Assembly (NCBI GenBank): GCA_033763835.1
Contig: JANRJS010000030.1
Span: forward strand, 1 to 64,000
From: JAPKYZ01 sp033763835
GTDB lineage: Bacteria; Acidobacteriota; Terriglobia; Bryobacterales; Bryobacteraceae
DNA length: 64,000 nt
Reading direction: 5' to 3'
The position numbers and the translations under genes were made by a program. Each line of letters starts with the position of its first letter. Position 1 is the first letter of the stretch. Below, piece after piece: positions 52,880-61,992 of the stretch. Below the pieces are notes generated by a model. It made no database searches. It was given only the letters and a program-made list of their open reading frames with translations, and had not been told where the DNA came from.

Positions 52880-53953
52880 TTACGGACAGAGCTGGAGAAC
52901 CGGCGCCACCGCCGTATTGTTCTCCGCCACACAGGAGCCGCTCGGCGGAGCGAACACCCGGATCGAAACCGGCGAGGTTAGACCGTTGTTCAGCGCCGTC
53001 GTCGTGCCGCCGTTGCCCGATTCGATCCGTACCGCGCCGCCCGCCGAGATGGTTGAAACTTCCACCACCGCTTCGCCCGAAGTCGCGTTGCGCGAGGCGA
53101 GAATCGTCACCGCGCCGCCGGAAGTCACGTTCGATTCGGCCAGTTTCACCGCGCCCTTCAGCGCCGTTCCCGTGCCCGCTTCGATCAGCGTCGCGCCGGT
53201 ACCGGAGTTCATCGCGACCTTGCCCGCCGTCACTTTGCCTTCGTTGCCGCGCGCCGAAACCGTAATTCCCGCCGACGCGTCGAGCGATGCGTCCGTCAGG
53301 TCGAAGTTCGCGAACGTCGAAGTGGAGATCACGGAAATCGCGCCCGCTTCCGCGACGATCGAGCTATTGGTCAATTGCAGATTGGCTTCCGTGCCGCTGA
53401 AGCTCAGGTTGAAGGCGCCGCCCGCACGCACGCTCGAAGATTGGATCGAGAAAGCCGAGCGCGCCCCACCCGTGACGCGCACGTTCCCCGCCGCTTCGAG
53501 CGCGTTCAACTGCCCGGCATACGGGCCCGCCGCGTCGATCTTGCCGTCGGACGCCAGCGCGACATTGATGTTGCCCGCCGTCGCCTTCAGCGTCGATTCC
53601 ACCAGAATCAGCGAAGCCGAAGCGCCTTCCGTGATCTGGAAGCTTGGCGCGGTCCACAGGCTTTTGACGAGGTTCACCTCGACGCTCGGTCCCGCTTGAA
53701 ACACCAGCGGTCCCGCGAACTGGAACGCCGATTGATCGGCTTCGATCTTTCCGCCGGTGTTGAACACCACGCGGCAACCCGTATTCACCGCGGTAACCGC
53801 CGGCGCGGTACCCAGAATCTTGGTTGGCGTCGAGATCGTGAACGTGTTGTTGGGGCTGGTTTCGCAGCGCGCTTTGAATTGCGCGGGCGTAAGGTCCTGG
53901 GCCATTAAACCCATGGACATGGCAAAGGCAGCGGCAGTCAGTTTGGTCCGCAT
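52880..53953 (-). CDS. Secreted protein of probable beta-helical fold, function unknown
   Basis: A 357-residue protein with a signal peptide (MRTKLTAAAFAMSMGLMAQ) and GGAGGG eight bases before the ATG. The body is rich in A, G, S, T and V with imperfect repeats of roughly 20-25 residues (SSIVAEAGAISVISTSTFANF, DASLDASAGITVSARGNEGK, ESNVTSGGAVTILASRN, VSTISAGGAVRIESGN). This is the pattern of parallel beta-helix or filamentous-haemagglutinin-like surface proteins. Cysteines occur only near the ends (RCETSP, NTGCRVV; SGSCVAEN, LQLCP), suggesting end-capping disulfides. No family recognised. It stands alone, with its own terminator. Confidence 0.7.
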   Translation of the reverse strand: MRTKLTAAAFAMSMGLMAQDLTPAQFKARCETSPNNTFTISTPTKILGTAPAVTAVNTGCRVVFNTGGKIEADQSAFQFAGPLVFQAGPSVEVNLVKSLWTAPSFQITEGASASLILVESTLKATAGNINVALASDGKIDAAGPYAGQLNALEAAGNVRVTGGARSAFSIQSSSVRAGGAFNLSFSGTEANLQLTNSSIVAEAGAISVISTSTFANFDLTDASLDASAGITVSARGNEGKVTAGKVAMNSGTGATLIEAGTGTALKGAVKLAESNVTSGGAVTILASRNATSGEAVVEVSTISAGGAVRIESGNGGTTTALNNGLTSPVSIRVFAPPSGSCVAENNTAVAPVLQLCP

Positions 53954-53980
53954 TGAAAAAACCCTCCGTCACTTGAAGTG

Positions 53981-54017
53981 CGCCGGAGTTTGTCCGGCGG
54001 CGGTGCGTTTCCGCACC
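53981..54017. repeat. Two adjacent inverted repeats in the divergent gap
   Basis: CGCCGGA-GTTTG-TCCGGCG (53981-53999) and GGTGCG-TTTC-CGCACC (54002-54017) lie side by side between the beta-helical protein gene and the peptide importer operon. They could be operators or leader hairpins. Confidence 0.45.
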
Positions 54018-54062
54018 CAGCGATTGACTAGGGTGAAGGCGGGTATGCGGAAATAGGGGAAC

Positions 54063-54725
54063 TTGGAAAAAATTTCGGCGGAGCCGCTTTTGCGCGTCGA
54101 AACCCTCTCGATCCGGCTGAGAGACGCCGATCTGACGCGGCCCGTCACTTTCTCGATCGCCCCCGGCGAAGCGGTGGGATTGCGCGGCGCGACCGGATCG
54201 GGCAAAAGCACGTTGGCCCGCGCGATTCTTGGCTTCCGGCCCGAAGGCGCAACGCTTGACGGGACGATCGAGTTCGCGGGTCGTGATCTGCGGAGGCTCT
54301 CGCCCAACGAATGGCGCTCGCTGCGGGGACGCGAAATCGCGCTACTGGCTCAGGAGCCCGCGCTGGCGCTCAACCCGTACCTCACCCTCGCGCGCCAATT
54401 GCGCGAGCATCTCCGCGCTCACGGATCGCGGAACTCCGGCGCGCTCGAACGTCTGCTGCCCGGCCTCCTCGATCGACACCCGCACCAACTCAGTGGCGGC
54501 GAACGGCAGCGCGCGGCGCTCGCTCTGGCCGTCGTCCACGGGCCGCGCTTGCTGATCGCCGACGAGCCCACCACCGCGCTCGATCCGGTTACGGAACGCC
54601 TGGTACTCGATTTTCTGCTCGAGTTGCGCCAAACTTCCGGAATGGCATTGCTCGTCGCCAGTCACGATCCTCGAGTGCTGCGATTCGTGGCGGATCGCGT
54701 GGTCGAACTGGACCGCGAATGCTGA
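54063..54725 (+). CDS. dppD-like: Peptide ABC importer ATP-binding protein (DppD-like)
   Basis: A 220-residue ATPase, shorter than usual DppD (about 320) and lacking the C-terminal oligopeptide-binding/iron-sulfur extension. Walker A is GATGSGKSTLARA, Q-loop LLAQEPALALNPYLT, signature LSGGERQRAALALAV, Walker B LLIADEPTTALD and H-loop VASHD. It starts at TTG 54063 after AGGGGAAC. It opens the nine-gene plus-strand block ending at 63893 and overlaps the second ATPase by seven bases. Confidence 0.85.
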   Translation: MEKISAEPLLRVETLSIRLRDADLTRPVTFSIAPGEAVGLRGATGSGKSTLARAILGFRPEGATLDGTIEFAGRDLRRLSPNEWRSLRGREIALLAQEPALALNPYLTLARQLREHLRAHGSRNSGALERLLPGLLDRHPHQLSGGERQRAALALAVVHGPRLLIADEPTTALDPVTERLVLDFLLELRQTSGMALLVASHDPRVLRFVADRVVELDREC

Positions 54726-55417
54726 CCGTCGCCGGACTGACGAAGACGTATCCCGGAGCGTCGCACGCAGCCTTGCGCGACGTGAGCTTCGCGCTCTCGG
54801 CGGGCGAATGCGCGGCGGTGGTAGGACGCTCCGGGGCGGGAAAATCGACGCTCGCCCGCTGCCTCGCCGGGTTTGAGAGGCCGTCGGCGGGATCGATCGC
54901 GATCGACGGCCGCGTCCAGTTGCTCTTTCAGGATTCGCCGCTCTCGCTCAACCCGCGTTGGAGCGTCGAGCGCCTGCTCGCCGAACCGTTCGTAATTGCG
55001 CGCCGCCGCGACGCGACCGACCAAGCGCGCGCACTGGCGGAGCGGGCCGGTTTCCCCAAGTCCTATCTCGAAAAGCCCATCTGGGCGCTCTCCGGCGGCG
55101 AGCGTCAATTGGTGGCGCTTTCGCGAACGCTATCGGTAGATGCGCTGGCCTTGCTAATCATGGACGAGCCGTTCACCGGGCTCGACGAAAGGCGCCGGCA
55201 AAGGATCGCCGGTCAGGTCGAGGCGCGCCGCCGCGGCGGTCTCTCCTTGCTGCTCATTACGCACGATCTCCATTGGGCGCGGCAATGGGCGGATCGCGTC
55301 CTTGTGCTCGACGAGGGACGCCTGGTCGACGACTCGCCCGTCGACCGCTTTTTCGCCGCACCCCGGCATCCGGCGGGCGCGGCGTTGCTGGCCGCGCAAC
55401 TGGAGCCGGTTTGCTGA
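54719..55417 (+). CDS. dppF-like: Peptide ABC importer ATP-binding protein (DppF-like)
   Basis: A 232-residue ATPase from ATG 54719. Walker A is GRSGAGKSTLARC, Q-loop LLFQDSPLSLNPRW (the DppF-type LNP motif), signature LSGGERQLVALSRTL, Walker B LLIMDEPFTGLD and H-loop LITHD. The C-terminus keeps the short VDDSPVDRFFAAPRHPAG segment seen in peptide importers. It overlaps the genes on both sides by seven bases. With the partner ATPase it drives the two permeases that follow. Confidence 0.88.
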   Translation: MLTVAGLTKTYPGASHAALRDVSFALSAGECAAVVGRSGAGKSTLARCLAGFERPSAGSIAIDGRVQLLFQDSPLSLNPRWSVERLLAEPFVIARRRDATDQARALAERAGFPKSYLEKPIWALSGGERQLVALSRTLSVDALALLIMDEPFTGLDERRRQRIAGQVEARRRGGLSLLLITHDLHWARQWADRVLVLDEGRLVDDSPVDRFFAAPRHPAGAALLAAQLEPVC

Positions 55418-56277
55418 CCCGTCCGTGGAGCGATGCCCTGCGCCGCGTGGCCTCGGCCACGATCCTGTTGATGGCGCTGGCGGCGATCTGTTTCGCACTC
55501 TTCGCGCTGGTCCCGGGAGACTCGCTCACCGACGCGGCCATCGACCCCGGAGTGTCGCCCGATGCGGTGGCGGCTATGCGCCAAAGGTTGGCCGCCGATT
55601 GGACGCACTCGCGTATCGACGGGCGCCCCGTCGCCGAAGCGATCTTGCCGCGCGCCGCCCGCACGTTGTCGCTCAGTCTGGCTTCGCTCTTGTCGGCGTG
55701 GCTGTTGGCCGTCCCCTACGCCTGCCGGCGGACGTTACGGCGGAGCGCGCTCGATACCGCGGCGGGCGGAGCGGCGGTGGGCCTTCTAGTTGCCGCGCCC
55801 GATCTGCTGCTAGCGCTGGGTGGATTGTGGCTGGCCGTCGAGAGCGAATGGTTCCGCACTTCGGGCGATTTCCTCCTCGGTTGGATCGTCCTGACCCTGG
55901 TGCTGCTGCCCGCACTGGTGCGCCACGCCCAAAGTGCGCTGGCGGAAGCGGCCTTGCAGCCGTTTGTCGCCGCCGCCCGCATGGCCGGAATCCCCGATGA
56001 TCGATTGGCGGCTCTGTGGCTGCTCCCCGCAAGTTCCGGACCCCTGATCGCCCTGCTCGGGCTGGGGTTTGCGACGACGCTCAGCGCGTCCCTGATCGTC
56101 GAGACCGTGCTGGGATGGCCGGGCCTGGGACCGTTGCTGCTCGAAGCGATTCTCGCGCGGGACTACCCGGTCATTCTGGGCGCGGTGCTCCTCTCCGGTG
56201 CGTTCGCCATTGGAGGAAATCTCGCCGCCGACCTGCTGCAACTGGCCGTCGATCCCCGCCGCCGGAGCGCCGCTTGA
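55411..56277 (+). CDS. dppB-like: Peptide ABC importer permease (DppB-like)
   Basis: A 288-residue permease from TTG 55411. The opening helix (ATILLMALAAICFALFALVPGDSL) is followed by the DppB mark DAVAAMRQRLAADW. The C-terminal EAA-type loop is ARMAGIPDDRLAALWLLPASSGPLIALLG, followed by ASLIVETVLGWPGLGPLLLEAILARDYPVILGAVLL in pieces. It is shorter than typical DppB (about 335). It sits between the ATPase pair and the second permease with short overlaps. Confidence 0.87.
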   Translation: MLTRPWSDALRRVASATILLMALAAICFALFALVPGDSLTDAAIDPGVSPDAVAAMRQRLAADWTHSRIDGRPVAEAILPRAARTLSLSLASLLSAWLLAVPYACRRTLRRSALDTAAGGAAVGLLVAAPDLLLALGGLWLAVESEWFRTSGDFLLGWIVLTLVLLPALVRHAQSALAEAALQPFVAAARMAGIPDDRLAALWLLPASSGPLIALLGLGFATTLSASLIVETVLGWPGLGPLLLEAILARDYPVILGAVLLSGAFAIGGNLAADLLQLAVDPRRRSAA

Positions 56278-57113
56278 ACGCCCAAGGCCGGTTAGCGCTT
56301 CTGGCGCTGGCCGCAATCTACGGGATCGCCTTGCTCGCCCCTTGGATCGTTCCGCACGACCCCGCCGCGCAGTATCGCGATTCCGCCTGGTCGCCGCCCG
56401 GCACCCCGGGATTCCCGCTCGGCGCCGACGGGCTGGGCCGCGATCAGCTTTCGCGATTACTGGCCGGGGCGCGGGTTTCGTTGCTTTCGGGAACGCTCGC
56501 CGCCGCCGTCGCGGTTGCGGTAGGCGGAACGCTCGGCTCGCTGGCGGTTCTCGCGCGCGGTGGATTTTCCGCCGTCATTCTGCGCGCCGCCGATCTTTCG
56601 ATGGCCGTTCCCTGGACCTACGCCCTGCTCGCCCTCCGCGCGGCGCTGCCGCTCCAACTTCCGCCGGAGCGCGTGTTTTGGGCCGTCATGGCGATGCTGG
56701 GCTTGGTCGGTTGGGCCCGGGCGGCGCGGCTGGCCTACGGAGTGGCGGCGGGAGTGCGGGATCGCGACTACGTCCTTGCCTCTCGCGGCTTTGGAGCGCG
56801 AAGCGGCTACATTCTGCGCCATCACCTGCTACCCGAAGCCTTGCCCGCGCTTGGGGTCCACTTCGTCCTCGCCGCGCCGCAATATGTTCTCGCCGAAACC
56901 ACGCTCACCTTTCTTGGACTGGGATTTCCAGACTCGTACCCCAGTTGGGGTAGCCTGCTAGCCGCCGCCGCGCGGTTGGACACCCTCCTGGGGCACGGCT
57001 GGATGCTGCTCCCCGCGCCGGTCTTCGCCGGAGTTTTCCTTTGTTACCATACCGTTGGTGTTAGTCTGGCCCAACGGTGGCAGCCGGGGCCGGCATTTCA
57101 GGCGATACGATGA
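56274..57113 (+). CDS. dppC-like: Peptide ABC importer permease (DppC-like)
   Basis: A 279-residue permease from TTG 56274, overlapping the first permease by four bases. DppC marks are PWIVPHDPAAQYRDSAWSPPG, FPLGADGLGRDQLSRLLAGARVSLLSG, the EAA loop RDYVLASRGFGARSGYILRHHLLPEALP, and AETTLTFLGLGFPDSYPSWGSLLAAA. It forms the heterodimeric channel with the permease upstream. Its end overlaps the start of the binding protein by four bases. Confidence 0.9.
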   Translation: MNAQGRLALLALAAIYGIALLAPWIVPHDPAAQYRDSAWSPPGTPGFPLGADGLGRDQLSRLLAGARVSLLSGTLAAAVAVAVGGTLGSLAVLARGGFSAVILRAADLSMAVPWTYALLALRAALPLQLPPERVFWAVMAMLGLVGWARAARLAYGVAAGVRDRDYVLASRGFGARSGYILRHHLLPEALPALGVHFVLAAPQYVLAETTLTFLGLGFPDSYPSWGSLLAAAARLDTLLGHGWMLLPAPVFAGVFLCYHTVGVSLAQRWQPGPAFQAIR

Positions 57114-58717
57114 GTCCGGTTTCCCGTCCGATGCTCCGGCGGGAGTGGCTAGGGTTTGCGGCGGGGATGCCATTCGCCCGCCGGGCCGTAGCCGATCCCG
57201 GTTCGGGCGTGCTGCGTGTGGCGGTACGGGCGGATGTCCGCTCCTTCCAACCCCTTACGGCTCTTGACGATCCAACGCGAACGGCGCTGGCGCTCTGTCA
57301 CGCCGGTCTGGTTCGCACCAACGGCGTAACACTCCAACCGGAGCCGTATCTGGCGGAGCGGGTGACGGTATCGAGAGACGGAAAACGCATTTCGGCGACG
57401 CTTCGCGCCGGGCTGCGATTCTCCGATGGCGCGCCCCTCACCGTGGATGATGTTGTATTTACGTTCGCCGCGCATCTCGACCCGAAATCCGGCTCGCCAC
57501 AGCGGGATTCGCTGATCTTTGGAGGCGAACCGCTGCGGGTGGAGAAACGCGGCCCGCGCGACCTCGAATTCGTTTTAAATCAACCATTTGCGTTGGGGGC
57601 GCGGATTCTCGACGGTGTTGCGATCTTGCCGCGGCATCGCCTCGAAGCGGCGTTTCGCGACGGTAAACTCAATGAATCCTGGGGATTAGGGACTCCCCTC
57701 GGCGAGTTGGCCGGGGCGGGACCCTATCGGATTGCCGAACACAAGGCGGGAATTGGTCTGTTTTACGCACCAAATCCGCACTATTTCCGCCCTAAATCGC
57801 CCCAAATCGGTGCGCTTTCGTTGCTGTTTTCGGCGGGCGAGGACGCGCAAGTCGCCCGGTTCGCCGCCGGGGAAGCGGACCTGGTTTCCGGGTTCGGAGC
57901 GGGCAATTACGGCGTGATCGAGGGGTACGCCGAGCGTCGAGGCCTGCGCCTGTACGATCTCGGGGCGAGTCTCGATTACTCGTTCGTATTATTCAATTTA
58001 GGAAAACCGGACGCGGCTCCGCCGATCGCCGTGCGCCGGGCCATGGCGCGGGCGATCGACCGTTCCGCCATCGCCAAGCTGGTCTACCGGGGCCTCGCCG
58101 CCCCGTTGGTCGGCCACGTCACGCCCGGCCGGGGCGAATGGATGAACCGGAACTTGGCGCGGGCATTCGAATCCGCGGAATCGCCGCCGCCTCCTAAACG
58201 CTTCACCCTGCTGGTGAATTCCGGCAACCCGGCCCATATGCAAACCGCTTCGATCATTGAAGCGGACTGCGCGAAAGCCGGGATTCCGGTTGCGGTGGTG
58301 GCGCTCGAGTTTCGCAGTCTGGTGGACCGCGTGGTGAATCGGCGCGATTTTGAAGCGGCCATTCTATCTTTGCGTTCCGGCGACTTGGACCCCGTCGCCG
58401 ACATGAACGTGATGTTGTCGAGCGGGCAATCGCATCTCTGGAATCCCCGGCAGGCAACCCCGGCGACGGCATGGGAGGCCGAAATCGACGGACTCATGCG
58501 GAGTGTGGCGACAACCCTCGACCGCCCGGCGCGTAAAAAGGCGTTCGACCGCGTGCAGGCGATTCTCGCCGAGCAAGTCCCTTGGATTCCCTTGGTTAGC
58601 CCGCATACGCTGTTCGCCGCACGGCGCGATTTGGGCGGGTTGCGGCCGTCGCTCGTGGGACATCCGGCGCTATGGAACGTGGAGGAGCTACATTGGCTTC
58701 GGACGACCGGGCGCTAG
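57110..58717 (+). CDS. dppA-like: Peptide ABC importer substrate-binding protein (SBP family 5)
   Basis: A 535-residue binding protein from ATG 57110. The signal has a twin-arginine look (LRREWLGFAAGMPFARR). Family 5 marks include EPYLAERVTVSRDGKRISATLRAGLRFSDGAPLTVDDVVFTFAAHLDP in pieces, GTPLGELAGAGPYRIAEH, FNLGKPDAAPPIAVRRAMARAIDRSAIAKLVYRG in pieces, and EQVPWIPLVSPHTLFA. It captures peptides or related solutes in the periplasm. The start codon of the next gene (sigma) lies 25 bases before its end, so the importer and the sigma/CHAT genes are probably on one messenger. Confidence 0.9.
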   Translation: MSPVSRPMLRREWLGFAAGMPFARRAVADPGSGVLRVAVRADVRSFQPLTALDDPTRTALALCHAGLVRTNGVTLQPEPYLAERVTVSRDGKRISATLRAGLRFSDGAPLTVDDVVFTFAAHLDPKSGSPQRDSLIFGGEPLRVEKRGPRDLEFVLNQPFALGARILDGVAILPRHRLEAAFRDGKLNESWGLGTPLGELAGAGPYRIAEHKAGIGLFYAPNPHYFRPKSPQIGALSLLFSAGEDAQVARFAAGEADLVSGFGAGNYGVIEGYAERRGLRLYDLGASLDYSFVLFNLGKPDAAPPIAVRRAMARAIDRSAIAKLVYRGLAAPLVGHVTPGRGEWMNRNLARAFESAESPPPPKRFTLLVNSGNPAHMQTASIIEADCAKAGIPVAVVALEFRSLVDRVVNRRDFEAAILSLRSGDLDPVADMNVMLSSGQSHLWNPRQATPATAWEAEIDGLMRSVATTLDRPARKKAFDRVQAILAEQVPWIPLVSPHTLFAARRDLGGLRPSLVGHPALWNVEELHWLRTTGR

Positions 58718-59244
58718 TAGCGGCCTGCCTCGCCGAAGAGCCGGGGGCGTGGGAAGCGTTGATTCAAAAGTACAAACGGCTTATCTACTCGGTGCCAATG
58801 CGCTACCGGTTCTCGCCCGACGACGCCGCCGACATTTTCCAGGCCGTATGCATCGATCTGTACCGCGAACTGCCGCGCTTGCGCGAAGTGGACGCCCTGC
58901 GCGGCTGGTTGGCGCGGGTGGCCGCGAATAAGTGCTTCCATCGGCGGCAGGCCCTGGGGCGGGAACCGGCGGAACTCGACGACCAACGCGCCGTCTCCAT
59001 CGAGAGCGAGGAAGACGTCGCCGAAACAGCGGAGCGGCTGGAGCGCGAGCAATTGGTGCGCGAAGCGGTGGACGGTCTCGAAACCCGTTGCCGCAAGATG
59101 ATCCGCATGCTGTTTTTCGAGGACCCGCCGCGCCCCTACGACGAAGTGGCGAAAAGCGTCGGGCTGGCCATCGGCTCGATTGGATTCACAAGGGCGAAGT
59201 GCCTCGAACGGCTGGCGCGCGCCTTGAAAGAGAGAGGCCTATGA
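58693..59244 (+). CDS. ECF-type RNA polymerase sigma factor of the CHAT module
   Basis: A 183-residue sigma factor. TTG 58693 is chosen because GGAGGAG stands seven bases upstream; ATG 58672 in the same frame lacks this. Region 2 is ALIQKYKRLIYSVPMRYRFSPDDAADIFQAVCIDLYRELPRLR in pieces, with RGWLARVAANKCFHRRQ; region 4 is ETRCRKMIRMLFFEDPPRPYDEVAKSVGLAIGSIGFTRAKCLERL in pieces. The GSIGFTRAKCLERL recognition helix is typical of the sigma factors found beside CHAT/TPR genes in Acidobacteriota (from memory). It is coupled by ATGA to the TPR-CHAT gene. Confidence 0.9.
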   Translation: MASDDRALVAACLAEEPGAWEALIQKYKRLIYSVPMRYRFSPDDAADIFQAVCIDLYRELPRLREVDALRGWLARVAANKCFHRRQALGREPAELDDQRAVSIESEEDVAETAERLEREQLVREAVDGLETRCRKMIRMLFFEDPPRPYDEVAKSVGLAIGSIGFTRAKCLERLARALKERGL

Positions 59245-61928
59245 CCGCCACCGCCACCTCTTCCCACGAGTTGTGCGCCGAGGCGCTCCGGCGTTTGCGT
59301 TCCGATCTTCCGGCGGCCCGCCAGCTTGCCGGACAAGCGGCGCGTCTCGCCCGGCGCGATCCCGAACCCGAAGTCTGGCGGACCATCGGGCACATCCATT
59401 ACCTTTCCGGGCGCTACCGGCCCGCCCTTCGCGACTACGGCCGTGCGGCGCGCATCGCCCGGGAGCGCTGCGACTGGGCCGATCTCGGCAAGACGCTCAC
59501 CGGGGCGCTGCAAACGCTCGCCTATCTGGGCCGCTATGCCGAAGCCGAAGAGTGGGCGCGGGAGGCGCGCGCGATTTTCGAGCGCGACGGCGACGAACTG
59601 CGGCTCGCCCGGCTCGATTCGAATCTGGCCAACGTGCTGCACCGGCGGGACCGCGCGGAGGAGGCGCTGGAGCTTTACGAGTCGGCGCTGGCGCGCCTAA
59701 TTGCCGCAGGGGACCGGGATAACGCCGCCATCACGCTCCGGAATCTCGCCGTCTGCGCCATGAGCGTGTTCGACTTTCCGCGGGCGATGGCCGCCTACGA
59801 GAAGGCCCGGGCGTTCTACGAATCGCGCGGCTGGCAGCATCTGACGGCGGAGGTGCTCGATAACGTCGCCTACCTGCACTACTTGCGCGGCGACTACAGC
59901 CGGGCGATCGCCACCTATCAGGACGCGCGCCGAACGTCGGAGGAGCGCGGCAACGCCCACTATCAGGCGATCGCCGAACTCGATCAATCGGACCTGTACT
60001 TAGAACTCAATCTGTTTTCCGAGGCGGCCGATTACGCGGCGCGCGCCGCTTCCCGTCTCGAAAAGGTGGGTACCGGATACGAAGCGGCGAAAGCGGCGGT
60101 CAACCGCGCCGTAGCGCTTGGCGCGTTGGGGCGGCGGCGCGAGGCCGAGGAAGGACTATCCGCCGCGCGCGAACTGTTTCTGCGGGAGCGAAACGCCGCT
60201 TGGGCGTCGGCGGCGGACCTGTACCGCGCCGTCCTTCGCGCGAATTCGGGCGAAGCGGACGAGGAGGAACTCGCGCGTCTCGAAGCCGAGTTAAGCGCAG
60301 GACCGTTACGCGGAAAAGCCGCGTTGGCGGCGTTAATTCTCGCCACGTCGCTCTCTCGGCGGGGCCGCCTGGACGGCGCACGGGCGGCTTGCTATCGCGC
60401 GGAAGAATATCTGCGCGAAGCGCCGAATCGCAGCCTTGCAATCCACGTCCGTCTGCTGGAGGGGCGCATCGCCGAACGCGAGGGCGAAAGGGCGCACGCG
60501 CGGGAACGATACCGGGCCGCTCATCTGTTGATTCGCGACACGCGCCACCGCCTGCCGCACGATCAACTGAAGGTCGCCTATTGCGGCGACAAAGCGGAGG
60601 TTTACGAAGCGCTGTTGGCCTTGGCCATGGACGACGGCCGCGTCGAGGAAGCGCTTCAGATGGCGGAGGAGGCAAAGTCGCGCGGCTTGGCCGACTGGCT
60701 CGGCTTCCGGTCCGATTTGGGTCCGGCGCGGAGCGCCGCGGAGTTTGTCGAAGCGGCGGACGTGCAGGCGCTGCGGCGGGAACTGGCGTGGCACCATCGC
60801 GAACTGGAACGCGCCGATTCGGCGGAGCGGCGCGAGTCCGTGCGGCGGCGTCTTACCACGGTCGAAGAAAAGATCGGCGTGGCGCTCAATACGCTACGGC
60901 GCGTCGATCCGGCGTTTCTCGAACTGCAAGGCGCTCCCGAAGTGGTGATCGCCGATCTACAACGGGCTCTCGGCGGGGACGAAGCGCTGTTCGACTATGC
61001 GGTGGCGCGGGGCGAGCTTTATCTGTTCCGGCTAACGCGCGGCGGGCTCGACGCTCGCCGGCTTGGCTCCGTGGCTCCTCTCGAAGCGGCGGCGCGACGG
61101 CTGCGATTCCAGATCGGGCGCGGCGCGGCGGGCGGCGGAGCGCTGGCGCATCACCTCGAATCTTTGTACCGGGCGATGGTGGAACCGGTGGAAGACTGGC
61201 TGCCCTCGGCCGACGCCGGAGCCAAGCTGATCGTCTCTCTGCCCGCGAGTTTGGCCGGGTTGCCGTTTCATGCGCTGCCCGATGCCCGGAGCGTGCCGCT
61301 GATTGCGCGTCTTCCAGTGACCTACACGCTGAGCGCGACGGTCCACAGTCTCACGCAACGGGCACCGGCGCCATCGAGCGGCGCGCTGGTGGTGGGCGTC
61401 CCCGACGAGCGCGCGCCGCTGATCGGCGAGGAGGCGCGGGCGGTCGCCGAACGATTGCCCGGCGCGGTCCTGCTAGCGGGGGCCGAAGCCACGAAGGAAG
61501 CCTTGCTCGCCAACGCCCCCGGAAGACGCTGGCTCCACATCGCCACCCATGGACTGTTCCGCGAAGACAATCCCCTGTTCTCTTCGATCCGTTTGGGCGA
61601 CGGCCCGTTGAGCTTATTCGATCTCTACGATTTGCGGTTGGACGCGGAATTGGCCACCTTGAGCGGATGCTTCACCGGCCTGGGCGCGGGGACGGCCGGC
61701 GGCGAATTCTTGGGGCTGACTCGCGGGTTGCTCTTCGCCGGAGCCCGCAACGTGCAGGTGGGCTTGTGGCAGATCGACGACCGGAGCGCACGGGAATACA
61801 TGGAGTCGTTCTATGGACGGCTGAGGGACGGTTGCCCGGTGGCCGCCGCCTGGCGGGAGTCCGTTCTCGCGCTTCGGCAAACCTATCCGCACCCGTACTA
61901 TTGGGCGCCCTGGGTGGTGATGGAATGA
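59241..61928 (+). CDS. TPR-CHAT caspase-like protease
   Basis: An 895-residue cytoplasmic protein with no signal peptide. Residues about 20-520 are TPR units (WRTIGHIHYLSGRYRPALRDYGRAARIA, AEVLDNVAYLHYLRGDYSRAIATYQDARR, and EVYEALLALAMDDGRVEEALQMAEEAKSRGLADWL at the boundary). A coiled region follows (VQALRRELAWHHRELERADSAERRESVRRRLTTVEEKI in pieces). The C-terminal CHAT domain starts near 565 and carries the dyad His770 (WLHIATHGLF) and Cys810 (LATLSGCFTGLG), followed by RGLLFAGARNVQVGLWQIDD and the family ending YYWAPWVVM. It is predicted to be an active clan CD cysteine protease that acts after TPR-mediated recognition. ATGA overlap with the sigma gene. Confidence 0.92.
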   Translation: MTATATSSHELCAEALRRLRSDLPAARQLAGQAARLARRDPEPEVWRTIGHIHYLSGRYRPALRDYGRAARIARERCDWADLGKTLTGALQTLAYLGRYAEAEEWAREARAIFERDGDELRLARLDSNLANVLHRRDRAEEALELYESALARLIAAGDRDNAAITLRNLAVCAMSVFDFPRAMAAYEKARAFYESRGWQHLTAEVLDNVAYLHYLRGDYSRAIATYQDARRTSEERGNAHYQAIAELDQSDLYLELNLFSEAADYAARAASRLEKVGTGYEAAKAAVNRAVALGALGRRREAEEGLSAARELFLRERNAAWASAADLYRAVLRANSGEADEEELARLEAELSAGPLRGKAALAALILATSLSRRGRLDGARAACYRAEEYLREAPNRSLAIHVRLLEGRIAEREGERAHARERYRAAHLLIRDTRHRLPHDQLKVAYCGDKAEVYEALLALAMDDGRVEEALQMAEEAKSRGLADWLGFRSDLGPARSAAEFVEAADVQALRRELAWHHRELERADSAERRESVRRRLTTVEEKIGVALNTLRRVDPAFLELQGAPEVVIADLQRALGGDEALFDYAVARGELYLFRLTRGGLDARRLGSVAPLEAAARRLRFQIGRGAAGGGALAHHLESLYRAMVEPVEDWLPSADAGAKLIVSLPASLAGLPFHALPDARSVPLIARLPVTYTLSATVHSLTQRAPAPSSGALVVGVPDERAPLIGEEARAVAERLPGAVLLAGAEATKEALLANAPGRRWLHIATHGLFREDNPLFSSIRLGDGPLSLFDLYDLRLDAELATLSGCFTGLGAGTAGGEFLGLTRGLLFAGARNVQVGLWQIDDRSAREYMESFYGRLRDGCPVAAAWRESVLALRQTYPHPYYWAPWVVME

Positions 61929-61992
61929 AATCGAAAACAGCGGGCTATCAAACCGGGTTCCGGCGGACTCCTATAAGCGAGCACCGACGACC

